Positions 51,525-62,132 of a DNA stretch of 64,000 nt are shown piece after piece (the stretch's first letter is position 1; each line of letters begins with the position of its first letter). The notes beneath the pieces were generated by a model, which saw nothing but the letters and a program-made list of their open reading frames with translations, was not told the DNA's origin and did no database searches. The stretch is taken from the NCBI GenBank assembly GCA_017461985.1, contig JAFTSA010000004.1:62001-126000 (forward strand), read 5' to 3'. The translations under genes were made by a program, and so were the position numbers. The DNA comes from Clostridia bacterium (lineage in GTDB: Bacteria; Bacillota; Clostridia; Christensenellales; CAG-917).

Positions 51525-51555
51525 AAAAGCACCTTTTGGTGCTTTTTTATTTTTC
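51525..51555 (+). terminator. Terminator after the M16 peptidase gene
   Basis: AAAAGCACC (51525-51533), TTTT, GGTGCTTTT (51538-51546), then TTATTTTT. Confidence 0.92.
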
Positions 51556-51585
51556 AAAAAATATGGTTTTGTTTTCAAAAACTTG

Positions 51586-51614
51586 TTGAAATTCTGGTTA
51601 TACTATGTTATAAT
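51586..51614 (+). promoter_or_regulatory. Promoter of ftsK/spoIIIE
   Basis: TTGAAA (51586-51591), 17 nt, TATAAT (51609-51614). Confidence 0.75.
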
Positions 51615-51643
51615 TTTTAGAAGAATATATATAGGGCGAAACT

Positions 51644-54600
51644 ATGCAATCAAACACCAGACACGTCAGAGCGAATACAGGATACAAAATCGGGCTTGGC
51701 ATTCTCATTGTCCTTGCCTCTGTCTTTTGTTTTATATGTGACCTAGGAGCATTTGGCTCAGTTGGGGCAGCAGTGTCCCGCTTCACCATTGGCTTCTTTG
51801 GTCTTGCGGACTATGCCTACTGCATTGTAGGTGTCATAGTCGGCTTTGCCATTATGTTCAATTTCCGCCTTCGTATGCGCCTCAGCAAGGTTGCATTTTT
51901 CGCAGTGCTGTTTGCCCTAGCGGTGCTTGCACTTCAAGTTTGGACGTCAAGCCCCTACGTTATTGACAAAAATTATAGTCAATATCTCGCCCTTTGCTAC
52001 AACAACACCAACACCGCAGGCGGTATGCTTTACGGCCTCACCGCATTTCCTATGATGAAAGCCATCACCACAGTTGGCGCGCTGGTTGTCACTTGCGTAG
52101 CATTTTTCGTGGTGGCATTTTTTGGTTTTTATCCCGTCATCAAAAAGAACGTCGTCTACGTTGCAAAGGAAAGAAAGGTCAAGGCAGAAAAGCCTGTCAA
52201 GGAACGTAAATCACGTAAGGAAAGAAAACTTGAAAAGGAAGCCTCAGCACCCGCTGAAGAGTTGTATCTTGCAGAAAACGACGAGGACTGGCTCAGTGAC
52301 AACACCTCTTTCAACCCCCTCTATCCCAACGGAGCAGGAGCGGTTGAAGACGAAGAGCGCAGAAATATCCCCGACAAGTATTCATCAAGAGGTCTTGCAA
52401 GAGACATTCTCTTTGGCAGAGATTCCTATGGTGACAGCTTAGAGCGTTTCAACACAATCAAAAATCCCGAAACCGCATTTTCACGCCCCGGCGCGTCTTA
52501 TAGCGCAACAAGACGTATGGAAATGCGCAATCGTCTCGGAATTGACAGCACCTCAACCGCCGAGTCATATATGATTCCTCGTGAAGAGGTCAAGCCCGAG
52601 CCTATCCCCGAGCCTGTCAAGGAAGAGAAGAAGGCAGACACCCTTGATATGGAAGCCCTTCGCAACTCCGTGAAGAAGGACGAGAGTGGTCCTCTCGGCT
52701 ATTCATCATTTGAAGACCTCAAAAAGGATCAACTCCGTCTATTTGGCGCAAGAGCAATGGAAGAAAGAGAGGTCAAACCTCAATTTGACGCCGTTGCATA
52801 CAACAAGCAACAGACAGCAAACCCTGTGCAAGGTGAAGTTGAAAAACTTGAGGTTGTCCGTCCTACAAAGGTTGTTCAAAAACCCGAACTGCCCAAGGCA
52901 CGTCAACTTGACAAAGCAAGCACAATGGCAGGTCTGCAAGGGGATGTAGTCCGTGCAATCACCGGTGAAAAGAAGGTGGAGACCCCTGTCTACAAGGACG
53001 AAGTTGAGGCAGAAGCCTATGAAGGCACCGTCCTTCCTGCAGAGTTTGTTGCTCCTGCCGAATCAAAGATGGTCTATCCTGCAACTCCTGTTGTTGACCC
53101 TGTTGAGGAAGAAAGAGCAAGACGTGCCCGTCAATCCTTTATGGAAAAGAGGGCAGAGACACCTGTCCAGCCTGAAAATAATGAAATCACAAACGTGCGC
53201 GTAAGCGAGCCCGCACCTGTTGTGTCTGCACCCGTGCAACCTGCACCTGAGCCCGCCCCCGCACCTATACGCATTATGCCCACGCCTGCACCCACCAAGC
53301 CTGCACCCACCAAGCCTGTGGAGAGCAAACCTGTTGAGGAAAAGACTCCCACCGCAGAACCCGACTGGCGTAGGATTTTTGCCGAGCAAAGTGGCAAGCC
53401 CCTTGAAGAGCGTATGTCCACTCAACCCACCAATCAACATGTGGTTGGAGCAGTGGGCGTTGAGGACAAATCCCTTGACGATGAAGGCACGATGTATCAA
53501 ACCTCCTTCCTTGCAAAGCAACAAGCAGACTCAATTGCCAAGGCAAGAAAGGAAGCCCCTGCACTGTCAAGAGCAGAGCGCGCTCAAATTGAAATCGAAA
53601 AGGAAAGAGCAAGAGAAAAGCGCAAGATATCTCTCCCCAAAGAGCCTTCAACAAAGGCTATGGAAAACAAGGTCAAGAAGATGGAATCCATCGACACTTC
53701 AAAGGAAAGAGTGGCACAAGTCACCATTGATCAATCCATCTATCAAGCCACTCCCAAAAAGCCTTACGTCGCTCCTCCTATGAGTCTTTTGAAGCCTCCT
53801 GCACCTGAAGTTGACCAAAACGAAGACTACGAGGCAAAGAAAGAGGCACTTGTTTCCACCCTCAACTTCTTTGGTATTGAGGCAGAGGTGACCAACATTG
53901 AGGTTGGTCCTACATTCTCACTGTACACCTTGTCCGTGGTTATGCCCAGAGGCAAGTCGGTCAGCAGCATTGTGTCCTATGAAAACGACATTGCAATGCG
54001 TATGGAAGAGGAGAGTGTCCGTGTCATCGCACCTATCCCCGGCAAAAACGCAGTTGGCATTGAAGTGCCCAACAAGAAGAAGCGTATGGTGCGCCTCAGT
54101 GAAATTCTCAATTCACCCAAATTCAATGCATCCAACTCACCGTCAACCTTCGCACTTGGCGTTGACCTTTACAACCAAGTCCACGTAGGCGACATAAAAG
54201 ACCTGCCTCACATGCTGGTCGCAGGTGCAACCGGCGCAGGCAAGAGTGTGTGCATCAACACACTCCTCATCAGTTTGCTGTACAAGGCAAGCCCCGAGGA
54301 CGTGAGATTCATCCTCATCGACCCCAAACGTGTTGAAATGACGGACTATGCGGGTCTGCCTCACTTGATGCTTGATGAAATCATCTGTGACGTTGACAAG
54401 GCAATCCGTGCCCTCAACTGGGCAATCACTGAAATGAACAGACGCATTCTGTTCCTTGAAGCCAACAAGTATAGAAACATTGACGACTACAACGCGGACT
54501 GCGCAAAGAGTGGCAATGAAAAGATGCCTCGCATCGTGGTTGTTGTTGACGAACTTGCGGACCTTATGTCCCTTGGCAAGAGAGCAGTTGAAGATGCAAT

Positions 54601-55234
54601 CAACCGCATTGCACGTCTTGCTCGTGCAGTTGGCATACACCTTATTTTGGCAACTCAACGTCCTTCAGTTGACGTCATCAGCGGCACAATCAAAAACAAC
54701 CTGCCCACACGTATTGCATTCCGTGTCACCGCAGGTCCTGACAGCCGTACAATCCTTGACGCAGGCGGAGCAGAAAAACTCCTCGGCTATGGCGATATGC
54801 TTTATATGACCGCAAAAACACCTCTCCCCGTCCGTATGCAAGGCTCATTTGTGGACAGCAAGGAAATTGAAGCGGTTGTAGAATTCATCAAAAAGAACAA
54901 CGTTGCCACCTATGACCCCAGTGTCAAGGAGCAAATCTTCAAGGAAGAAAGCGACGCTCCCGAAAAGGAAGAGGGCAAGGCAGACAAGCGCAAGCAAAAG
55001 GGATTGCCTCCCGAACTCTTTGACGCCATGAAGATAGGCATGGCAGAGCCCATCTCAATCTCATATCTCCAAAGAAGACTGGGTCTTGGATTCCAAAAGG
55101 CAGCGCGTATCTTTGATACCATGAAAGAAATGGGCATTCTTGTGCCCGATGACAAAGACCCCAAACGCTCTCGCGTCAACTTGACAGACGAGGAGTATGA
55201 AGAGCTTGTCAATTCCAACGATGAAGAAGAATAA
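51644..55234 (+). CDS. ftsK: DNA translocase FtsK/SpoIIIE
   Basis: This septum-anchored AAA+ motor pumps chromosomal DNA through the division or sporulation septum. Four membrane spans lie between about residues 12 and 165. A very long charged linker follows (about 170-720), rich in Glu, Lys and Pro, with an Ala/Pro repeat stretch near 525-560. The motor has Walker A GATGAGKS (861-868), ILIDPKRVEM, VVVDELADLM and LATQRPSVDVISG. A C-terminal winged-helix gamma domain (SISYLQRRLGLGFQKAARI) reads polarity sequences. With 1196 residues it is some 400 longer than Bacillus SpoIIIE, all of it linker. The ribosome binding site (AGGGCG) is modest. Confidence 0.94.
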   Translation: MQSNTRHVRANTGYKIGLGILIVLASVFCFICDLGAFGSVGAAVSRFTIGFFGLADYAYCIVGVIVGFAIMFNFRLRMRLSKVAFFAVLFALAVLALQVWTSSPYVIDKNYSQYLALCYNNTNTAGGMLYGLTAFPMMKAITTVGALVVTCVAFFVVAFFGFYPVIKKNVVYVAKERKVKAEKPVKERKSRKERKLEKEASAPAEELYLAENDEDWLSDNTSFNPLYPNGAGAVEDEERRNIPDKYSSRGLARDILFGRDSYGDSLERFNTIKNPETAFSRPGASYSATRRMEMRNRLGIDSTSTAESYMIPREEVKPEPIPEPVKEEKKADTLDMEALRNSVKKDESGPLGYSSFEDLKKDQLRLFGARAMEEREVKPQFDAVAYNKQQTANPVQGEVEKLEVVRPTKVVQKPELPKARQLDKASTMAGLQGDVVRAITGEKKVETPVYKDEVEAEAYEGTVLPAEFVAPAESKMVYPATPVVDPVEEERARRARQSFMEKRAETPVQPENNEITNVRVSEPAPVVSAPVQPAPEPAPAPIRIMPTPAPTKPAPTKPVESKPVEEKTPTAEPDWRRIFAEQSGKPLEERMSTQPTNQHVVGAVGVEDKSLDDEGTMYQTSFLAKQQADSIAKARKEAPALSRAERAQIEIEKERAREKRKISLPKEPSTKAMENKVKKMESIDTSKERVAQVTIDQSIYQATPKKPYVAPPMSLLKPPAPEVDQNEDYEAKKEALVSTLNFFGIEAEVTNIEVGPTFSLYTLSVVMPRGKSVSSIVSYENDIAMRMEEESVRVIAPIPGKNAVGIEVPNKKKRMVRLSEILNSPKFNASNSPSTFALGVDLYNQVHVGDIKDLPHMLVAGATGAGKSVCINTLLISLLYKASPEDVRFILIDPKRVEMTDYAGLPHLMLDEIICDVDKAIRALNWAITEMNRRILFLEANKYRNIDDYNADCAKSGNEKMPRIVVVVDELADLMSLGKRAVEDAINRIARLARAVGIHLILATQRPSVDVISGTIKNNLPTRIAFRVTAGPDSRTILDAGGAEKLLGYGDMLYMTAKTPLPVRMQGSFVDSKEIEAVVEFIKKNNVATYDPSVKEQIFKEESDAPEKEEGKADKRKQKGLPPELFDAMKIGMAEPISISYLQRRLGLGFQKAARIFDTMKEMGILVPDDKDPKRSRVNLTDEEYEELVNSNDEEE

Positions 55235-55243
55235 AGGTACAAT

Positions 55244-56548
55244 ATGAAAATAGGCGCAATATCACTTGGCTGTGACAAAAACCGAGTGGACACTGAAAAG
55301 ATGCTTGCCCGCCTTGTAAGTGGCGGACACACTCTTGTTGGCAATGAAGAAGACGCAGACGTCATCATTGTCAACACCTGCGCATTCACTGACGATGCAA
55401 AAAGCGAGGCAATAGACGAGATTTTGTCCGCAGTAGGCCACAAAAAGCACTCAAAAAAGAAGAAGATAATCGTCACAGGTTGCTTGCCTCAAAGATATAT
55501 GGAAACCCTTGAAAAGGAATTCCCCGAAGTGGACGCATTTTTGGGCATAGCCGACTACGACAACATCCTCGACACCGTGGAGAAAATCACAAGAGGTGAC
55601 AAAATCTTTGGTGGTGCATGCGGTGATGAGTTTTACAGCGGACGAGTGCTGACCACTCCTTATCACTACGCCTATCTCAAAATTGCAGACGGTTGCAACA
55701 ACCATTGCACGTACTGTGCAATCCCCTCAATAAGAGGCAAATACCGTTCTGAAAAGATGGAAGATTTGCTTCTTGAAGCAAAAGGCCTTGAAAAGGAAGG
55801 AGTCAAGGAGCTTATTTTGGTGGCACAAGACGTCACCAGATACGGCATTGACTTTGACGGCAAATCCCACCTTGTGGAGTTGGTTGACGCATTGAGTCAA
55901 ATGGATTTTGACCTTATCCGCTTGCTGTATCTTGAGCCTGAGGCCATTGACGACAGCATCATCGATATGATTGTCACAAACCCCAAAGTGGCAAAATATG
56001 CAGACGTACCCCTCCAACACATTGACGGAGACACATTGAAGCGTATGGGCAGACGCGCAGGGGAGGACTACACCCGCGCCCTCATAAATAAGATGAGAGA
56101 AAAGGGCATCACCCTCCGTTCATCATTCATTTGCGGATTCCCCGGTGAAAGTGAGGATGCCCATGAAAAACTGGTGGAATTCATCCGCGAAGGCAACATT
56201 GACTATGCAGGATTCTTTGCCTATTCAAGAGAAGAGGGCACCCCTGCAGACAGGCTCAGCGACCACCTTGACGATGAAATCAAAGTGGAAAGAGCAGAAA
56301 GACTTAGAGCAATTCAAACCGAAGTCATCAACAATCGCAATCAACAGTTGATTGGCAAGACGGTCAAGGTCATCTACGATGAAATTGACTATGACAAGCA
56401 GTTGTTTTTGGGCAGAGCAGGTTTCCAAACCCCTGACATTGACAACGTAGTTTACTTTACAGCAGACAAGGAAGTCCACATTGGCGAATTCTACGACGTG
56501 GAAATCACCGGTGTCGACGGCATTGACCTTGTCGGGAAGGTATTATGA
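55244..56548 (+). CDS. rimO: Ribosomal protein S12 methylthiotransferase RimO
   Basis: RimO is a radical SAM enzyme that adds a methylthio group to an aspartate of S12. The N-terminal UPF0004 domain carries C10, C46 and C80 for the auxiliary cluster; the radical SAM cluster is C151, C155, C158 (CNNHCTYC). A TRAM domain closes the 434-residue protein. The related MiaB is distinguished by the LGCDKNRVD start, which fits RimO. It starts ten bases after ftsK and overlaps pgsA by 4 nt. Confidence 0.93.
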   Translation: MKIGAISLGCDKNRVDTEKMLARLVSGGHTLVGNEEDADVIIVNTCAFTDDAKSEAIDEILSAVGHKKHSKKKKIIVTGCLPQRYMETLEKEFPEVDAFLGIADYDNILDTVEKITRGDKIFGGACGDEFYSGRVLTTPYHYAYLKIADGCNNHCTYCAIPSIRGKYRSEKMEDLLLEAKGLEKEGVKELILVAQDVTRYGIDFDGKSHLVELVDALSQMDFDLIRLLYLEPEAIDDSIIDMIVTNPKVAKYADVPLQHIDGDTLKRMGRRAGEDYTRALINKMREKGITLRSSFICGFPGESEDAHEKLVEFIREGNIDYAGFFAYSREEGTPADRLSDHLDDEIKVERAERLRAIQTEVINNRNQQLIGKTVKVIYDEIDYDKQLFLGRAGFQTPDIDNVVYFTADKEVHIGEFYDVEITGVDGIDLVGKVL

Positions 56549-57189
56549 AAATAACTTTAGCGACAAAAATCACGATAGCAAGAATATTCCTCATCATCCC
56601 CACCGTCATCGTGTACGTTTTTGGTATGGTTTTCAGCGCAAACTATGCCGCCTACGTTGCACTTATGACAGTGGCTTGTTTCCTTTTCATCGTGCTCTGC
56701 GCAACAGACTTTGTTGACGGACACATTGCAAGAAAGACAGGCACCGTCAGTGACCTTGGCAAATTCCTTGACCCCATTGCAGACAAAGTGGTTGTGGTCA
56801 TCATGCTTTTCCTTGTCATAGCACACAGGGCAGGGCTTGAGGTTTTCCCCTACAACACCCTTGTCATATCCCTTTGTGGCGGACTGATTTTGTCAAGAGA
56901 ACTTATCGTTGGCGCATTCCGCTCAATCGCAGCAAAGAAAGGTCTTGTTTTGGCGGCGGACATCTACGGCAAAGTGAAGACGGTGCTTCTTGACATATCT
57001 CTTGCTTTCCTCATCATGGCAGGCGTCCACGAAGTCATCGGCTGGATGGGCACAATAGTCTACTATGCAGGGGCAGTGATGACAGTTGTGTCAGGGCTCA
57101 ACTATATCCTCAAGAACAAATCAGTCCTTGTTGACGAGCCCAAAATGGAAGAAGTCGAGGAAACCACTGAAGAAACAAAAGCAGAATAA
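56545..57189 (+). CDS. pgsA: CDP-diacylglycerol-glycerol-3-phosphate 3-phosphatidyltransferase
   Basis: PgsA makes phosphatidylglycerol phosphate at the membrane. The CDP-alcohol phosphotransferase motif DGX2AR...GX3DX3D is present as DGHIARKTG followed by GKFLDPIADK. Four to five spans fit the family. A hydrophilic Glu-rich tail ends the 214-residue protein. The ATG overlaps the rimO stop. Position before cinA-recA is conserved in Firmicutes. Confidence 0.93.
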   Translation: MKITLATKITIARIFLIIPTVIVYVFGMVFSANYAAYVALMTVACFLFIVLCATDFVDGHIARKTGTVSDLGKFLDPIADKVVVVIMLFLVIAHRAGLEVFPYNTLVISLCGGLILSRELIVGAFRSIAAKKGLVLAADIYGKVKTVLLDISLAFLIMAGVHEVIGWMGTIVYYAGAVMTVVSGLNYILKNKSVLVDEPKMEEVEETTEETKAE

Positions 57190-57193
57190 TAGT

Positions 57194-57211
57194 GATTTAA
57201 CTCGTTAAATC
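57194..57211. other. Short intra-operon hairpin between pgsA and cinA
   Basis: GATTTAAC-TC-GTTAAATC follows the pgsA stop with an A-run, not a T-run, on the plus strand. It closely resembles the element at 22261-22277. Confidence 0.45.
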
Positions 57212-57237
57212 AAAAAAAGCACACAAAAGAACAAGCA

Positions 57238-57933
57238 ATGATACAAGAAGTTGTCAAAATTTGCGGGCTAGATATGGCCACAATACGTCTCAAACTCAGT
57301 GATTACCTCGGCATGGGAGTCACCTTTGACGTAGAGGAAAATTGTCTTGACGCAAAGATTACAATGACTTCAGCGGGCACAAGAGAAAGTTTTGAAATGG
57401 TCAAGTCTTACGTTTATAACTGCTTCAACGAGCAAGTGTACGCAACGGAGGACGTTGAACTTCACGTGCTTGCGGCAAAACTTCTCAAACGCAACAAAAA
57501 GGTGCTTGCAGTGGCAGAGAGTTTGACAGGAGGGGAGATATGCTCCCGCCTCACCTCAGTTGCAGGCATCAGTGAAAACTTTTATGAAGGCATAGTGTGC
57601 TACAACCGCCACTCCAAGATGGACAGGTTGAATATTCCTCGTGCATTTATCGGGGAATACGGCACTGTGTCAAAAGAGACCGCTCACATGATGGTGAAAG
57701 GTCTACTCAGCCCCAAAGTGGACATCGGCCTTGCCACAACAGGCCTTGCAGGCCCAACAGGGGACGAAGGCAAGCCCGTTGGGCTTGTGTATATCGGCGT
57801 AGGTGGAGGAGAGTTTATCACCACCTTTGAAAGACGACTTTCTGGCGACAGAAATCAAATAAGAAACGCAACGGCAAACTTGGCATTATTCTATCTCGTA
57901 AGATACTTACGCGGTGACATTTTGCTCTTGTAA
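57238..57933 (+). CDS. CinA C-terminal domain protein (PncC-like nicotinamide-nucleotide amidase)
   Basis: This 231-residue protein ends in a complete CinA C-terminal domain (from about residue 75): VAESLTGGEICSRLTSVAGIS, EGIVCYN, VSKETA, and TTGLAGPTGDEGKPVGLVYIG. Such domains deamidate nicotinamide mononucleotide. The N-terminal 70 residues match the small linker domain of full-length CinA, but the large MoCF-like domain is absent, so it is a shortened CinA. It sits before recA as cinA does in Bacillus. No clear ribosome binding site precedes the ATG (ACAAGCA). Confidence 0.85.
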   Translation: MIQEVVKICGLDMATIRLKLSDYLGMGVTFDVEENCLDAKITMTSAGTRESFEMVKSYVYNCFNEQVYATEDVELHVLAAKLLKRNKKVLAVAESLTGGEICSRLTSVAGISENFYEGIVCYNRHSKMDRLNIPRAFIGEYGTVSKETAHMMVKGLLSPKVDIGLATTGLAGPTGDEGKPVGLVYIGVGGGEFITTFERRLSGDRNQIRNATANLALFYLVRYLRGDILLL

Positions 57934-57966
57934 GTCGGTGAAAATATAGATAAAAGGAGAACTCTA

Positions 57967-58947
57967 ATGGCAGAAAAAACCAATCTCGAACTTGCCCTCG
58001 CGGCAATCGAAAAGAAATATGGCAAAGGTTCAATCATGAAGATGGACGGCGAAATGGTGCAACAAGTCGAAGCCGTGTCCTCAGGTTGCCTCACCCTTGA
58101 CAGCGCCCTCGGCATCGGCGGTTTCCCCGTAGGCAGAATTGTGGAAATCTACGGCCCTGAATCATCAGGCAAAACCACGGTGGCACTCCACGCTGTTGCA
58201 GAAGTGCAAAAGAAAGGTGGCACAGCAGCATCCATTGATGCAGAGCACGCCCTTGACCCTATGTACGCATCAAAACTTGGTGTTCAAATTGAAGACCTCT
58301 ACATCTCACAACCCGACAGTGGTGAGCAAGCCCTTGAAATCCTTGAAACTCTTGTGAGAAGTGGGGCAATCGACATCGTAGTCGTTGACTCAGTTGCAGC
58401 CCTCACACCTCAAGCAGAAATCGACGGCGAAATGGGTGACAGCCACGTTGGTCTTCAAGCAAGACTTATGTCACAAGCACTGCGCAAACTGACCGCAGTT
58501 GCATCAAAGTCAAAGTGCACCATCATCTTCATCAACCAACTTCGTGAAAAGGTTGGCGTTATGTACGGCAATCCCGAAGTGACCACCGGCGGCAAGGCAC
58601 TGAAATTCTACGCATCAGTCCGCATTGACATCCGCAAGACAGACGCCCTCAAAGACGGCACAGAAATCGTTGGCAACCACGTCAAGGCAAAGATCGTCAA
58701 AAACAAAGTGGCACCTCCTTTCAAAGTTGCAGAATTTGACATCCTTTACGGCACAGGCATTTCAGCACTTGGCTGTATGGTTGACGTCGCAGTTGAAAAG
58801 GGGATCATCCAAAAGAGTGGCAGTTGGTTCAGCTACAATGACGAAAAGATCGGTCAAGGCAGAGAAAGAGTCCTTGAATATCTTAGAAACAACGCTGACG
58901 TTGCAGAAGAAATCAATGCAAAAGTCAGAGAAAAACTTGGTTTCTAG
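57967..58947 (+). CDS. recA: Recombinase RecA
   Basis: RecA forms filaments on single-stranded DNA, exchanges strands and triggers the SOS response. Walker [10 protein letters not shown] is at residues 63-71; the L1/L2 region has [33 protein letters not shown] lies before the ATG. With 326 residues the acidic C-terminal tail found in many RecA is missing. No LexA-type box is seen upstream; it may be read from the upstream operon. Confidence 0.98.
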   Translation: MAEKTNLELALAAIEKKYGKGSIMKMDGEMVQQVEAVSSGCLTLDSALGIGGFPVGRIVEIYGPESSGKTTVALHAVAEVQKKGGTAASIDAEHALDPMYASKLGVQIEDLYISQPDSGEQALEILETLVRSGAIDIVVVDSVAALTPQAEIDGEMGDSHVGLQARLMSQALRKLTAVASKSKCTIIFINQLREKVGVMYGNPEVTTGGKALKFYASVRIDIRKTDALKDGTEIVGNHVKAKIVKNKVAPPFKVAEFDILYGTGISALGCMVDVAVEKGIIQKSGSWFSYNDEKIGQGRERVLEYLRNNADVAEEINAKVREKLGF

Positions 58948-59086
58948 TCATTGACCTGACCGCTTTAACATCAAATGTATTGAGGGTGAAGAGGTGTTTT
59001 CGTGCTGAAAAGCCATTTTATCCCCATACACGCCCGCGTAAGTGCTTATAATATGCTATTTTTGTGTATTATGGGCGCCGAAAAAA

Positions 59087-59115
59087 TTGACTATTGAACT
59101 ATTGTGTTCTATAAT
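59087..59115 (+). promoter_or_regulatory. Promoter of rny
   Basis: TTGACT (59087-59092), 17 nt, TATAAT (59110-59115). The leader contains a perfect hairpin CAAGAGAT-TT-ATCTCTTG (59124-59141) ending 11 bases before GGAGG. Confidence 0.8.
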
Positions 59116-59163
59116 GTTGATAACAAGAGATTTATCTCTTGATAATATATATGGAGGTCAGTG

Positions 59164-60777
59164 ATGACAAGCAATATCATTTTGCTTGCTGCACTTGACG
59201 CCGGTCCTGTTGTTGGAATAGCCATAGCAACCCTCGTTGTAGGTGCGCTTATCGGGCTGTTTGTGTATAGATTGTATTCACAAAACAAAATTGGCGTGGC
59301 AAAGAGAGAAGCAGCAAGAATCATAGAAGAAGCAAATCTCGAAGCAAAAGACATCCGCAAGGACGGTCTTCTCGAAGCAAAAGAACAACAAAACAGAATG
59401 CGTTCAGAGTTTGAAAAGGAAACAAAGGAACGCAGAGCCGACTGGCAACGTACTGAAAATCGTCTTGCCCAAAAGGAAGCGGCACTTGAAAAGAAAGAGG
59501 ACTCCATTGACAAGAAGGAACAAACTCTTGACAGAAAACTGGAAGACCTCGAAAAGGCTCAAAAAGCCCTTGAAGAAAACAAAGAAAGGCTGAAAGCAGT
59601 CGAGCAAGAACTGAACGTGGCACAAGAAAGTGTCCAAAAGGAACTTGAACGTGTGGCAGGCATGACCAAGGAAGAGGCATCACAAGAACTGAAAGATGCA
59701 CTCCTCGAAGGGGTCAAAAAGCGTGCAACAGCAGAAGCCAAACAACTCATTGCAGACGTCAAAGACAATGCAGTGAAGGAAGCACAAAACATTATCGGTC
59801 TTGCAATTCAACGTTGCGCTGCAGACCACGCAACTGAAAACACAGTTTCAGTTGTTGCACTGCCCAGTGATGAAATGAAGGGCAGAATCATCGGCAGAAT
59901 GGGTCGCAACATCCGCGCATTGGAATCAGCCACCGGTGTTGACCTCATCATCGACGACACTCCCGACGTCATCACATTGTCAAGCTTTGACCCTGTGAGA
60001 AGAGAAGTGGCAAGACTCACCCTTGAAAAACTCATCGCAGACGGACGTATTCACCCTGCACGCATTGAAGAAATCGCAGACAAAATCCGCAAGGAAGTTG
60101 AAGCAGGCATCAAGGAAGCAGGTGAAGAAGCAGTGTTTGAAGCAGGACTCCACGGCGTCCACCCCGAAATCGTCAAGATCCTCGGCAGACTCAAATACCG
60201 CACCAGTTATGGTCAAAACGTTCTCAAGCACTCACTGGAAGTGTCCTATCTTGCCTCACTTATGGCACAAGAGTTGGGCATTGATCCCAGAGTTGCAAAG
60301 AGAGCAGGTTTGCTCCACGACATAGGCAAAGCAATCGACCACGAAGTGGAAGGCACACACATCCAAATCGGTGTTGACCTTGCCAAGAAATATCGTGAAA
60401 GTGGTGAAGTCATCCATGCAATCGCTGCCCACCACAACGACGTAGAACCTGAAACCATTTCAGCAGTCCTCGTGCAAGCAGCAGACGCAATTTCATCAGC
60501 ACGCCCCGGCGCACGCCGTGAATCTCTTGAAAACTACGTCAAGCGCATTGAAAAGTTGGAAGTCCTCGCCAAGTCCTTTGACGGTGTTGAACAAACCTTC
60601 GCAGTGCAAGCAGGCAGAGAAATCCGTGTCCTCGTCAAGCCCGAACAAGTCAATGACGAAGCAACAGTGTTCCTTGCAAAGGAAATTGCTGAAAAGCTTG
60701 AAAATGAACTGGAATATCCCGGCCAAATCAAAGTCAACGTAATCCGTGAAGTGAGAAGTGTAGAATATGCAAAATAA
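59164..60777 (+). CDS. rny: Ribonuclease Y
   Basis: RNase Y is a membrane-anchored endoribonuclease that starts mRNA decay. It has an N-terminal span (about residues 13-34), a long coiled coil (about 45-185) rich in E, K and Q, a KH domain ([14 protein letters not shown]), and an HD domain with [15 protein letters not shown] (59153-59157) is six bases from the ATG at 59164, which is preferred over the GTG at 59161. It has 537 residues. Its end overlaps the next gene by 11 bases. Confidence 0.96.
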   Translation: MTSNIILLAALDAGPVVGIAIATLVVGALIGLFVYRLYSQNKIGVAKREAARIIEEANLEAKDIRKDGLLEAKEQQNRMRSEFEKETKERRADWQRTENRLAQKEAALEKKEDSIDKKEQTLDRKLEDLEKAQKALEENKERLKAVEQELNVAQESVQKELERVAGMTKEEASQELKDALLEGVKKRATAEAKQLIADVKDNAVKEAQNIIGLAIQRCAADHATENTVSVVALPSDEMKGRIIGRMGRNIRALESATGVDLIIDDTPDVITLSSFDPVRREVARLTLEKLIADGRIHPARIEEIADKIRKEVEAGIKEAGEEAVFEAGLHGVHPEIVKILGRLKYRTSYGQNVLKHSLEVSYLASLMAQELGIDPRVAKRAGLLHDIGKAIDHEVEGTHIQIGVDLAKKYRESGEVIHAIAAHHNDVEPETISAVLVQAADAISSARPGARRESLENYVKRIEKLEVLAKSFDGVEQTFAVQAGREIRVLVKPEQVNDEATVFLAKEIAEKLENELEYPGQIKVNVIREVRSVEYAK

Positions 60778-61468
60778 CGTGACCACGGTCAAAACCGCAG
60801 AAGAAATAGCAAAAATCGTAAAAGCAGCAGAAATCATTGACGATGTCTTTGATTATATTCTTGGTGAACTGAAAGCAGGCGTCACCGAAATTGAAATCGC
60901 AGACAAAATCAAAGCAAAGGTCCTTGAACTTGGTGGCTCAGACGTGTCTTTTGACACAATCGTAGCGTTTGGCGCAGGCGGATGCGAACCCCACCACGTT
61001 CCCACCGACACAAAACTTAAGTGGGGCGACCTCATCACCATCGATATGGGCGCAATCTATGATGGCTACTGCTCAGATTTCACCCGCACAATGGCATACG
61101 GTGACATCACTGACGAACAAAGAAAGGTCTATGAAATCGTATTGAAAGCATACCAGCTTGGCATGGACGGCGTCAAGGAAGGCGCATCTTGCAAGGCAGT
61201 TGATGCTCTCACCCGTGACTATATCTCACTTTGTGGCTATGGTGACAACTACATCCACGGCACAGGCCACGGCGTAGGCACTGAAATCCACGAAAAGCCC
61301 ACTGTCAACGCACGCAGTGAAGAATTCCTCAAAAATGGGGAAGTCATCACCATCGAGCCCGGCATCTATCTCCAAGACAAACTTGGCGTCCGCATTGAAA
61401 ATATGATCATCGTTGGCACAAAAGGCCCCGTCAGCCGTCAACCGGTTGAACTCATCACCATCAAATAA
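60767..61468 (+). CDS. M24 metallopeptidase, free catalytic domain (YqhT-like)
   Basis: This 233-residue protein has the pita-bread fold with two-metal ligands: D in [19 protein letters not shown] in [12 protein letters not shown], and E in ITIEPGIYL and RIENM. The sequence is closest in style to the aminopeptidase P/Xaa-Pro dipeptidase YqhT that precedes efp in Bacillus, but the creatinase-like N-terminal domain of about 130 residues is absent, so the length is that of methionine aminopeptidase. Which of the two activities it has cannot be told; the efp neighbour favours Xaa-Pro peptidase. Confidence 0.8.
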   Translation: MQNNVTTVKTAEEIAKIVKAAEIIDDVFDYILGELKAGVTEIEIADKIKAKVLELGGSDVSFDTIVAFGAGGCEPHHVPTDTKLKWGDLITIDMGAIYDGYCSDFTRTMAYGDITDEQRKVYEIVLKAYQLGMDGVKEGASCKAVDALTRDYISLCGYGDNYIHGTGHGVGTEIHEKPTVNARSEEFLKNGEVITIEPGIYLQDKLGVRIENMIIVGTKGPVSRQPVELITIK

Positions 61469-61517
61469 TCCGCCTCTGGCGACAAATAAGAAATTTAATT
61501 AACAGGAGAAAAATATT

Positions 61518-62081
61518 ATGGCACAAATTATGGCAGGCGACATCAGAAAAGGCGTGACCTTTTTGTATGAAGGCAAAATCATGACCATCGTCGAGTTCCA
61601 ACACGTCAAACCCGGCAAAGGCGCAGCATTCGTCCGTACAAAGATGAAGAACGTCGTTGATGGCAGAACTCTTGAAAACACCTTCAACCCCACCGACAAA
61701 CTTGAACTTGCACACATCGAAACAAAGGAAATGGAATATCTCTACACCGATGGCGAATTCTACTACTTCATGGACAAAGAAACCTACGAGCAAATTCCTT
61801 TGAACCACAGCCAAGTTGAAGACGCACTCCAATTCGTCAAAGAAAACGGCACAGTGAAGATGAAGTTCTTCCAAGGCTCACCCTTCTCAGTTGAACCCGA
61901 AAACTTTGTTGAACTCCTCATCACCATTTGCGAACCCGCAGTTGTTGGCAACACCGCAACCAACGCAACCAAACCCGCAACCGTTGAAACTGGCTACGAA
62001 CTTATGGTTCCTATGTTTGTCAACGAAGGCGACACCATCCGCATTGACACAAGAACAGGCGAGTATATGTCACGTGTCTAA
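61518..62081 (+). CDS. efp: Translation elongation factor P
   Basis: EF-P relieves ribosomes stalled at polyproline. All three beta-barrel domains are present in 187 residues. The tip residue that is modified in many bacteria is K34 in the loop [13 protein letters not shown] precedes the ATG. No EpmA/EpmB modification genes are in the window. A small hairpin (61471-61481) precedes it and a strong terminator follows. Confidence 0.96.
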   Translation: MAQIMAGDIRKGVTFLYEGKIMTIVEFQHVKPGKGAAFVRTKMKNVVDGRTLENTFNPTDKLELAHIETKEMEYLYTDGEFYYFMDKETYEQIPLNHSQVEDALQFVKENGTVKMKFFQGSPFSVEPENFVELLITICEPAVVGNTATNATKPATVETGYELMVPMFVNEGDTIRIDTRTGEYMSRV

Positions 62082-62104
62082 TCTAAACCCCTGTGTTTAT
62101 AAAA

Positions 62105-62132
62105 CGCCCACTCCACGGAGTGGGTTTTTTAT
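62105..62132 (+). terminator. Terminator after efp
   Basis: CCCACTCC (62107-62114), AC, GGAGTGGG (62117-62124), then TTTTTT. Confidence 0.92.

Noticed and set aside
57900..57966. SOS (LexA) box before recA or dinB
   Set aside because: No GAAC-N4-GTTC-like site was found upstream of recA, dinB or ruvC. SOS control may use another motif or start elsewhere.
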